Assembly (NCBI RefSeq): GCF_001548375.1
Contig: NZ_AP017295.1
Span: 5,355,001-5,419,000 of the forward strand
Direction of reading: 5' to 3'
Source of the DNA: Nostoc sp. NIES-3756
GTDB lineage: Bacteria > Cyanobacteriota > Cyanobacteriia > Cyanobacteriales > Nostocaceae
DNA: 64,000 nt
This document shows positions 55,801 through 62,386 of the stretch, in pieces (the stretch's first letter is position 1; each line of letters starts with the position of its first letter). The notes under the pieces are model-generated. The model did not search any database, was not told where the DNA came from, and saw only the letters and a list, made by a program, of their open reading frames with translations. Position numbers and translations under genes: made by a program.

Positions 55801-55842
55801 GATTAGAGCCAATGAGCGGGTATTCATTAATTTGTGTTTCAT
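52840..55842 (-). CDS. Exported tandem trypsin-like protease with TPRs and PDZ
   Basis: 1000 residues. Signal peptide (cut near ASA-Q, 39/40). Two trypsin-like domains follow: the first with His88 (TNRHVLTS), DLALLQF and GMSGGPIL; the second (about 285-510) with TAEHVVR, DLAILQF and GMSGGPVLD. Both triads His-Asp-Ser look complete. About eight TPRs (about 545-830, LRGGLRAQQGDFKGALADYN pattern), then a PDZ domain (about 845-925, QAGDQIIAVNGQSTANMNLD) and a last TPR. It should act in the periplasm or thylakoid lumen. It forms a same-strand group with the COP23 and Ser/Thr kinase genes downstream in this list. Confidence 0.9.
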   Translation of the reverse strand: MKHKLMNTRSLALIASMGALLMLPIQTVELPIFSAKASAQQSNLQLSEEQLKRLAKSITVKIVSGENSGSGFLLKRNNQVYTVVTNRHVLTSGSSIKIQTEDGKTYPANVVQGVNLQGKDLALLQFRANGNYKVAPLGNLATVAVNEPIYAAGFPFEKKQSQSQGFVFKTGKVLLVQERAFKEGYQIGYSNEIEKGMSGGPILNSRGQVIGINGIHAYPLWGNPYVYEDGSRPTAALQDLMSRYSWGIPIQTLARLAPQYASKESQPAATNTASISTLPPIANEVNNIAQEITVRIDVPTLRECSGSGVIVGKQGNTYTVLTAEHVVRISKKCDRSVLEVVTPDGKQHQIRLTEQNLKTVPENDLAILQFTSNQNYRVATLANYDIAKNKNYIFVSGWLGIEPGKKETQRQFTAGRVASKLAASILANNSLSLSYGYGLIYTNQTYKGMSGGPVLDIRGRVIGIHGKTEVEEIKDKSGKSRLVSLGFSWGVPINSFVRWSKSAGIAPILKVENNQPPKLTPEETKSILNALFKPEKPKDNADAIDWLNYGWQVARNSPDKPLGEDETKEAFRAIDKAIQLEPNFHQAWYLRGFVELTRQEYTQALKSFDKATQIEPKFVPAWRWHGLTLFSLKKYLQALQSFDQLVKLEPDDTSVQIFRSLILLQANRFTEALEVSNRYVQKSPSSWAYFARGAARVATKDLKGAMADLNQAISLNPEYIKGTAYLLRGGLRAQQGDFKGALADYNEAVRLDPEDADNFKYRGTVRAQQQDYKGALADLNQAIRLKPQDAEAIVSRGVIYVLQEDFKAGIADFDQALRLKPDDIQTLTLRGLARTQIKDYQGAVEDYSKILGSQELVGIGVKTEINAQTKIPTITEVVQNSPSQKEGLQAGDQIIAVNGQSTANMNLDQVSKLIRGQAGTEVALRINRTGKNTLNITLKRTEIVADKKYADVYYQRGLARVQIKDNQGARQDFQKAADLYQQQGKADDYQKVMAKIRELQ

Positions 55843-56010
55843 GTTGCTTTTAATGCTTACAAATATCTATAAAAGATTTACTTAATCGGCTTGACAATTG
55901 GCAATTAATAAACTTATCTCAATTCACCCCAATTAAGAAACAGAGACAAACCCTAAAACTTAGTTTGAATTTTGTCGGCTTGCCTTGACTTAGACTACTT
56001 TGAATTGATA

Positions 56011-56523
56011 TTAATTGCCATCTGGTGTTTTGCGGTTAACGATCGCACCCATATCAATGTAGATTTGATCAGAGGCATCTTCTGATTGCAGAATAGGCCC
56101 ACGGGCTTTATAACCAATTTCTACAAGGCTTTGCAGCACTGAACTGGCATCGCGTGATGATTTGAGTGTGAATAATAATTGACTACAAGGCCCACCATAT
56201 TGACTAGCAGCACATATCACTGCTTGTCTGCCAGAGATGCCGGTGGTGAGGTAGTTCAAGATGCCACTTTCATAAGCACTTTGGAATCTGCCTGATACTG
56301 CTTCACACCGTGCTTTGGCGCTGTAATTACCCAAGGCTCTCACCCAGCGAATTACCGGAATTTTTTGGTTATTGTAGTTTCTGGCAAATGTAGTCCAGAC
56401 ACCGTTTTCACTCTCACAAAAATAGGTTTTTTGTTCGGCTACACTGGGTGGAGCGATCGTAGCAATACTACTTAAAGCAATTAGACCAACAGTCAAAACC
56501 TGCACAGATAAGTGGGTTTTCAT
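56011..56523 (-). CDS. COP23-domain exported protein
   Basis: 170 residues with a signal peptide (about 1-29, SVA-E cut). The mature part has the COP23 pattern: YFCESENGVWTTFARNY, PVIRWVRALGNYS, ARCEAVSGRFQSAYESG, YLTTGISGRQAVICA and LFTLKSSRDA. COP23 was named as a circadian oscillating membrane polypeptide in cyanobacteria; its function is unknown. Four cysteines may form disulfides, in keeping with export. It lies 168 bp upstream (in gene order) of the protease gene and 170 bp after the Ser/Thr kinase gene. Confidence 0.85.
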   Translation of the reverse strand: MKTHLSVQVLTVGLIALSSIATIAPPSVAEQKTYFCESENGVWTTFARNYNNQKIPVIRWVRALGNYSAKARCEAVSGRFQSAYESGILNYLTTGISGRQAVICAASQYGGPCSQLLFTLKSSRDASSVLQSLVEIGYKARGPILQSEDASDQIYIDMGAIVNRKTPDGN

Positions 56524-56693
56524 CTTGGGTAGTTCTCACTAATAGAGGATGAAAGCATCTGTATAATACGTATACCACAAATACACCATATTTTTACTGA
56601 AAAAAGTGTAAATATTTATTTGTGTAACCCAAATATTTTAGTGCTTTATACTAGCTAATTAGTATTAATAAATACTAACAATAGTGACAATAA

Positions 56694-58088
56694 CTACTCA
56701 ATTACTAATGAAGAAATCATTGTTTGTACGACTGGCAAATATTTTGAGTATTTAGCTGCATCTGCGGTATAAGTCAAAATATATGCTTTGTTATTTTTAA
56801 TAGTCCAAATTTGTAAGCGTTGCAGATTAATTCGGTCTTCTGTAAAAGTGTAAACAACCTGATGGGCTGGTTGATTTGCTAACTGAGATTCCGCCTCTTG
56901 AATGATTTGGAAATTCTGATGAAATTGCTTAATTTCATTGATATAAAATGTATTAAGTTGGGTTAATTCTCTGCGTGTTTCCGGTAAATCTTGGATAATT
57001 AAATTGAGATTTTCTGTATAGATGTCTGCATCATTTTCTTTTGGTGAAATAAATTTAACTAGATTTCCGGTAATGCGGTCGGGAGTAACGGTTTTTTGCC
57101 ACTGTTGAGGATATTTGATAGTGATGCCATAAACAGTATTCTTATAAATTTCTAGATTGCTATTGCGTTGGATCACTATCAATGCAAATATGGTGGCGAT
57201 CGCTGCGGTAGTGATAGCCATACCAATGCCAGCTTTCCACCAAAGAGACTTGTTTGAACGATGAGTTGGCTTGAGAGTTTTTAGCGCTTCTAATACTTCG
57301 GCTGCACTTTGGTATCTTTGGCGAAAGTCATATTTGACCATTTTGTCGAGAATGTCTGCTAACTGTGGACTAACCTGTGCTTGGTTGCGCCAGATAAATT
57401 CACCTGTAGTAGTATCTCTGGCTAACTGCATAGGGACTAACCCTGTCAAAGCTTGGATACCAATGATTCCCACTGCATAAACATCACTGGATAACCTGGG
57501 TTGACCTTGGCTTTGTTCGCTGGGTATATAACCGGGTGTACCAACTACAACTGTGGGTAATACTTGTCCTTGGGCGGTGACTACTTGCGAGTTAACTTGT
57601 TTAACTGCACCAAAATCTATCAGCACCACCTTACTATCCTGCTGACGACGCATCAAATTTGATGGCTTAATATCTCGGTGAATTACATTGTGCTGATGAA
57701 TAACATCTAAAGCCTCTAAAATATCCCTCAATAAAACAATGACTTCTGCCTCACTCCAAGGCTGACTGGGTTTAATTTCATAACTTAAATCATGCCCAGC
57801 GATAAACTCTTCAACTAAGAAAAAATTTTCCTCCTCTTCAAAATGTGCCAGTAAGCGAGGAATACAGTCATTATTACCCAAACGATTCAATACCTTAGCT
57901 TCAGTCTCAAATAACCGTCGAGCATGGTACAAAGTATAAGCATTGACCGTTCGCGGTGAGAAATGCTTGACAACACACTGGTCTTTATCGGGTAGCTTCC
58001 TATCAATAGCCAGGTAAGTAGTACCAAAGGCCCCCTCTCCCAGTTTGCTAATAATCTCGTAGCGCCCATCGAGGATTTTACCGATCAT
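56694..58088 (-). CDS. Ser/Thr protein kinase with PsbP-like extracytoplasmic domain
   Basis: 464 residues. Kinase domain (about 8-270) with GEGAFGTTYLA, VVKHF, VIHRDIKPSNLM and LIDFGAVKQV, so it should be active. One membrane helix (about 285-310, AGIGMAITTAAIATIFALIV). The C-terminal part (about 315-464, YGITIKYPQQWQK) resembles a PsbP/DUF1795 domain and would face the periplasm or lumen, perhaps as a sensor. It starts the group kinase-COP23-protease. Confidence 0.92.
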   Translation of the reverse strand: MIGKILDGRYEIISKLGEGAFGTTYLAIDRKLPDKDQCVVKHFSPRTVNAYTLYHARRLFETEAKVLNRLGNNDCIPRLLAHFEEEENFFLVEEFIAGHDLSYEIKPSQPWSEAEVIVLLRDILEALDVIHQHNVIHRDIKPSNLMRRQQDSKVVLIDFGAVKQVNSQVVTAQGQVLPTVVVGTPGYIPSEQSQGQPRLSSDVYAVGIIGIQALTGLVPMQLARDTTTGEFIWRNQAQVSPQLADILDKMVKYDFRQRYQSAAEVLEALKTLKPTHRSNKSLWWKAGIGMAITTAAIATIFALIVIQRNSNLEIYKNTVYGITIKYPQQWQKTVTPDRITGNLVKFISPKENDADIYTENLNLIIQDLPETRRELTQLNTFYINEIKQFHQNFQIIQEAESQLANQPAHQVVYTFTEDRINLQRLQIWTIKNNKAYILTYTADAAKYSKYLPVVQTMISSLVIE

Positions 58089-58105
58089 CAGATTTCATGA
58101 GTATC

Positions 58106-58165
58106 GTCATTAGTCATTAGTCCATAGTCAACAGTCCATAGTCAATAGTCAATAGTTATTAGTTT
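58106..58165. repeat. GTCATTA/GTCCATA/GTCAATA heptamer array
   Basis: About eight tandem heptamers between the kinase and monooxygenase genes. Confidence 0.8.
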
Positions 58166-58191
58166 TGCGGCTTTGTTTGTCACAGTCAACG

Positions 58192-59430
58192 TCAACCATT
58201 AGTCTGCACATGGACGGGAAAAACGCCTAAAGCAATTAGTCTGGCTGGGAGGTCGCGTAATATGGGCAAACGTAATAGTTTTGGGGGTTGGAAAGTACTA
58301 TCAGCAGCTAGGACAGGGGCCAATACTCGCTTTTGAACGAAGGTTTGAAAAGCTTGGATGATGCGTGTGGGTAATTCTCTTTGGCGTTGAACTTTGGCTA
58401 AGTCCCTAAGTTCTAAATGATGATTTTGCAGTGGTTTAGTTAAGACGTTAGCCGCTACTACTGCATCCTGAATTGCATAGTTAATTCCTACTCCGCCAAC
58501 GGGTGACATAATATGGGCTGCATCGCCAATTAGTAGCAAACCTGGACGATACCAGCGCTTGACAAAATTAGATTCGACTGAAAGAAAAGCTACCTGTGAC
58601 CAGTCTTGTAAATGGTGGATACGATTTTCTAGTTCTGGGACGACTTCCACAATAGATTTTTTCAGAGCTTCTAAACCTGTAACCCGTAATTTTTGATAGC
58701 CTCCCTTGGGAATAACATAAGCCATTTGCCACTCATCACCACGGTCAAGCATGGCGATAAGATGACCAAGGGTAAAACGTCCCATTCCTCCCTCACCGTC
58801 TTCTGGTTGACGGGGTAGGCGGAACCACAATACATCCATTGGTGGTGAGGTTTCAGTTGCTGTAAAATTCCCTAGTTGGCGTAACCGGGAATGACGACCA
58901 TCTGCACCAACTGTCAGTATTGCCCTAATTTCGTGCCAACCACCACCGCCTCGATAACGGACACCTTTAATTACTCCGTCTTCCTCAATTAATTCTTGGA
59001 CATTTGCACCCATGACTAGGTGAAAACTTGGGTATTTTTGCGCCTCTTGAGTAATAAACTCTAAAAATTTCACTTGAGGCAACATTGTAATGTAAGGATA
59101 GCGGGTTTTTAGGTGACTAAAATCAGCTAAGGTGACTGTATCTTGCGGCGTTTTGATTTGAATTTGCCGCATTTTGGTATGGGGTAATTGTAGCAGGCGA
59201 TCGCTCAATCCTAATTCTTCCATAATCTCCATCACCGACGGGTGAATGGTATCGCCGCGAAAATCCCGGTCAAAATCCTTGTGCGCTTCTAGCAGAGTTA
59301 CAGCAACACCTTGACGCGCCAACAGCAAAGCTAAAACAGCACCAGCCGGGCCACCCCCGACAATGCAACAATCTGTAGTTTTGACATCTACAATCTCATG
59401 GGCAGGATTAGTCAGTATATCGGTAGTCAT
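58192..59430 (-). CDS. FAD-dependent monooxygenase (UbiH/PHBH-like)
   Basis: 412 residues from ATG 59430, chosen because GGAGG lies 7 nt upstream (59438-59442); ATG 59460 would add ten residues. The FAD Rossmann motif CIVGGGPAGAVLALLLA, the DG motif VGADGRHSRLR and the GD motif LLIGDAAHIMSPVGGVGIN are all present. Aromatic-ring hydroxylase of the PHBH class; the substrate might be a quinone precursor, a phenol or a terpenoid, and cannot be assigned. Monocistronic. Confidence 0.9.
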   Translation of the reverse strand: MTTDILTNPAHEIVDVKTTDCCIVGGGPAGAVLALLLARQGVAVTLLEAHKDFDRDFRGDTIHPSVMEIMEELGLSDRLLQLPHTKMRQIQIKTPQDTVTLADFSHLKTRYPYITMLPQVKFLEFITQEAQKYPSFHLVMGANVQELIEEDGVIKGVRYRGGGGWHEIRAILTVGADGRHSRLRQLGNFTATETSPPMDVLWFRLPRQPEDGEGGMGRFTLGHLIAMLDRGDEWQMAYVIPKGGYQKLRVTGLEALKKSIVEVVPELENRIHHLQDWSQVAFLSVESNFVKRWYRPGLLLIGDAAHIMSPVGGVGINYAIQDAVVAANVLTKPLQNHHLELRDLAKVQRQRELPTRIIQAFQTFVQKRVLAPVLAADSTFQPPKLLRLPILRDLPARLIALGVFPVHVQTNG

Positions 59431-59547
59431 AGCCACACCTCCAGACAGCCCTAAAATCAAGGGTAGTGTGCTTTTGCTGGTGTGAGCAATTTTTTTAATT
59501 TTTCGTAGCGATACAGAAGGTATATTATGGACGCTAAAATGACCAAG

Positions 59548-59687
59548 TTATTAGTCCATAGTCCACAGTCAATAGTCCAGAGTCAATAGTCCAAAGTTCA
59601 GCACTTTTTTGACGAATGACCAATGACCAATGACCAATGACCAATGACTAATGACTAATGACTAATGACTATTAAAAATACCGTGGC
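59548..59687. repeat. Heptamer arrays leading into the ABC ATPase start
   Basis: GTCCATA/GTCCACA units then tandem ATGACCA and ATGACTA units. The annotated ATG 59665 is the last ATG of the array; the preceding ones open only MTND or MTNDQ mini-ORFs. Confidence 0.8.
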
Positions 59688-60966
59688 GCAAGTTGTTTTA
59701 GAAAACGTTTACAAGAGTTTTCCCCCCCGCAGAGGGGAAAGTGCTAATTCACAAGGTAAGAAAACTGACGCAGAACCAGCAGGAACCGTCAATGTTTTGC
59801 GACGGATTAATCTGACTATTCCTGATGGGGAATTTATGGTTTTGGTGGGGCCTTCTGGTTGTGGGAAAAGTACCCTGCTGCGGTTAATTGCGGGGTTAGA
59901 GGTGATGACTGGCGGTAATATTTGGGTAGGCGATCGCTTGGTGAATGATTTACCACCCAAAGAACGTGATATTGCGATGGTGTTTCAAAATTACGCCCTC
60001 TATCCCCACATGACGGTGTATGACAATATCGCCTTTGGTTTACGTCGCCGTTCTCAATCTCAAGAACCCGTAAGCCAAACGGATAAATCCCAACTCCCAC
60101 CTTGGGCGGAAAATCTGCTTGTGGGTGCAACAAGGAAGTTACCTAAAGGACTGCGTTATGTTTCTGATAAGGAACGGGAAGTTGAACAGCAAGTGCTGTC
60201 TGTGGCGCAATTGTTACAAATTGAAACTTTATTGAATCGCTTACCTAAACAATTATCTGGGGGACAAAGACAAAGGGTGGCATTAGGACGAGCGATCGCT
60301 CGTAATCCCCAGGTATTCTTAATGGATGAACCTCTTTCTAACCTAGATGCTAAGTTAAGGGCAGAAACTCGCGCTCAAATTGTCAAATTACAACGTCAAC
60401 TGGGTACAACTACGATATACGTTACCCATGACCAAACAGAAGCGATGACAATGGGCGATCGCATCGCCATCATGAACCAAGGGCAAATTCAACAAGTAGC
60501 TTCTCCCCTGGAATTATACAATCATCCTGCCAATCGTTTTGTTGCTGAGTTCATTGGCACACCCCCAATGAATTTTATTCCCGTAGAGTTTCACGCCCCG
60601 TTATTAATTACCCACTCCCAATTTAGACTCACCCTTCCCGATATTTGGGCAAGTGCGCTGCAAAAATATGATGGACAAACCCTAATTTTAGGTATCCGTC
60701 CAGAACATTTAGTTGTGAGTGTACCTGCAACTAGGAATTTACCAATACAAGTAGATTTAGTTGAAAACTTAGGTAATGATGCTTTTATTACTGTGGCACT
60801 AACTGAAACTGAATCTCGATTTGCCCAGACTACTAAACCTCTACAAGTAAGAGTTCCCCCAGACCGAATTGTGAGTGTAGGTGAACAACTTTGGTTATCA
60901 TTAACCGCAGATAAAATTCACTTTTTCGACCCAGACACTGATTTAGCAATATTTCCTAAAAATTAA
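59665..60966 (+). CDS. ABC transporter ATP-binding protein (MalK/UgpC type)
   Basis: 433 residues from ATG 59665; GTG 59683 (giving MAQVVLENVYKSF, the usual family start) is an alternative. Walker A GPSGCGKST, Q-loop QNYALYPHMTVYDN, signature LSGGQRQRVALGRA, Walker B VFLMDEPLSNLD, H-loop YVTHDQTEAM, then a C-terminal OB/TOBE domain (about 300-425). It energises uptake of a sugar or glycerol phosphate type substrate. Two insertions are odd: about 18 residues after FPPRRGE and about 50 between the Q-loop and the signature (residues about 130-180). No permease or binding protein gene is nearby. Confidence 0.92.
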   Translation: MTIKNTVAQVVLENVYKSFPPRRGESANSQGKKTDAEPAGTVNVLRRINLTIPDGEFMVLVGPSGCGKSTLLRLIAGLEVMTGGNIWVGDRLVNDLPPKERDIAMVFQNYALYPHMTVYDNIAFGLRRRSQSQEPVSQTDKSQLPPWAENLLVGATRKLPKGLRYVSDKEREVEQQVLSVAQLLQIETLLNRLPKQLSGGQRQRVALGRAIARNPQVFLMDEPLSNLDAKLRAETRAQIVKLQRQLGTTTIYVTHDQTEAMTMGDRIAIMNQGQIQQVASPLELYNHPANRFVAEFIGTPPMNFIPVEFHAPLLITHSQFRLTLPDIWASALQKYDGQTLILGIRPEHLVVSVPATRNLPIQVDLVENLGNDAFITVALTETESRFAQTTKPLQVRVPPDRIVSVGEQLWLSLTADKIHFFDPDTDLAIFPKN

Positions 60967-61104
60967 CTATGTGCGGATATTTTTCGTAAGTTTGGTGAGC
61001 AATGCTCACTCAACTTACATATTTGAATCTGGTTTTTTATAGGAAAACTTCTCAGGTTATATATTACCAATTACTAACTATAAATAAATTATTAAATAAT
61101 TTTG

Positions 61105-61386
61105 TTAAAGAAATCTTCCTAATAACTGCTCTCTGGATAATTGCAGTAATAAGGGAATATATTCTTGTGGCGTTAATAGTAGTAAAGGCTCAATAATAAC
61201 GCTTAATTCTACATCTGAAGCGCCAAATCTTACTTGTAAGAGATTTTCTATGACTTGGCGACGTTCGGTTTGTATACCTTCCCTTATTCCTTCCTGGAAT
61301 CCTTTACGAAAACCTTCTTGTTTAGCTTCTGATAGTTTTTGCTCGTAAATAGCTGATAACCGCATAATTAAATTTTTAAATACCAA
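61105..61386 (-). pseudogene. Duplicated C-terminal fragment of Rpn-family nuclease
   Basis: 93 codons that repeat the C-terminal part of the adjacent Rpn gene: IMRLSAIYEQKL to SREQLLGRFL, the DUF4351-type tail. The two copies are near-identical at DNA level over about 240 bp, but this one has 12 extra residues (FRKGFQEGIREGI region). With no N-terminal nuclease domain it is unlikely to work alone. A tandem partial duplication is the simplest origin. Confidence 0.75.
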
Positions 61387-61395
61387 ATAACTTTA

Positions 61396-62280
61396 TTAAC
61401 GAAATCTTTCTAATAACTCCTCTCTTGATAATTGCAGTAATAAAGGAGTAAATTCTTGTGGTGTTAATAGTAGTAAAGGCTCAATAATAGCGCTTAACTC
61501 TGCATCTAACGTGCCAAATCTTACTTGTAAGAGATTTTCTATGACTTGACGACGTTCGGCTTGTAGACCTTCTTGTTTAGCTTCGGCTAGTTTTTGCTCG
61601 TAAATAGCTGATAACCGCATAATTAAATCTCTATCCTCCTGGTCTGTGTTTTGATTTACTTCTAAGGTTGTCTTTAAACTCAATAGTAAATCAATTGCTT
61701 TGGCACGTAGTGGATGGTTGTTAGGTAATGCTTCCAATTCATCTATTGCTTGTTTCTGTACTCTACCCTTACCTAAAATTCTCAACCATAATGTTTCTTG
61801 TGTACGCGGTAATTGATGAATTGCTACTATTACGGTTCGTAGATAATCTCCTAAAAAATATACACCTTCTCCCCAGTTTTCTTCATCTATACTAGCTCTA
61901 AAACCATTTAATATAGAATCAGAAGCAGTCGGGGATAAAATCCACAGCATTGGTAAGTCTGATTCGTAAAGTGGTTTCTCATCACCTTTAGTTTGACGCT
62001 TAATTTGAGCAAAGACATCAAATAACTTGTTTATACAGCTACGAATTTCTGTAATTGTAGCCGCATTTCTAAATGGTTCGATTAACGCAGGTTTGGTCGC
62101 AATTTTTCCCAGCAGTCCTATTTGTATTGTATCGCTTGTTGATTGGGATGAAGGGGCGAAATAAAGATCAATTTCTCTTACTTCTGATGGGACTTTACGA
62201 CTTGTTTCTACTTGTCCCAACGGTTATAACAATTCTGTAAGATAATCTTTGGCGAACTGGTCGTAGGGAAACCTAGTCAT
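61396..62280 (-). pseudogene. Rpn-family recombination-promoting nuclease, broken by nonsense codon
   Basis: From ATG 62280 the frame reads MTRFPYDQFAKDYLTELL, then TAA (62224-62226), then PLGQVETSRKVPSEVREIDL and onward to residue 294. The family N-terminus is normally ...ELLSPLG..., so TCA has become TAA. Translation could restart at TTG 62220 to give 274 residues lacking the first motif. The central PD-(D/E)xK region (EVREIDLYF) and the DUF4351-type tail are intact. Rpn proteins (transposase_31-like) are nucleases linked to recombination and phage defence. Confidence 0.78.
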
Positions 62281-62386
62281 GAGCTGATCTGAGGATGATG
62301 GGAATATTCTACATGAGTGCGATCGCTCGATTAAATTGGAGAAGATTTATTAACCACAGAGGCACAAAGGCACAGAGAAAAAGTAA

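Noticed and set aside
61002..61196. 64-codon + strand ORF after the ABC gene
   Set aside because: It overlaps the duplicated Rpn tail in antisense and has a biased, non-protein-like composition.
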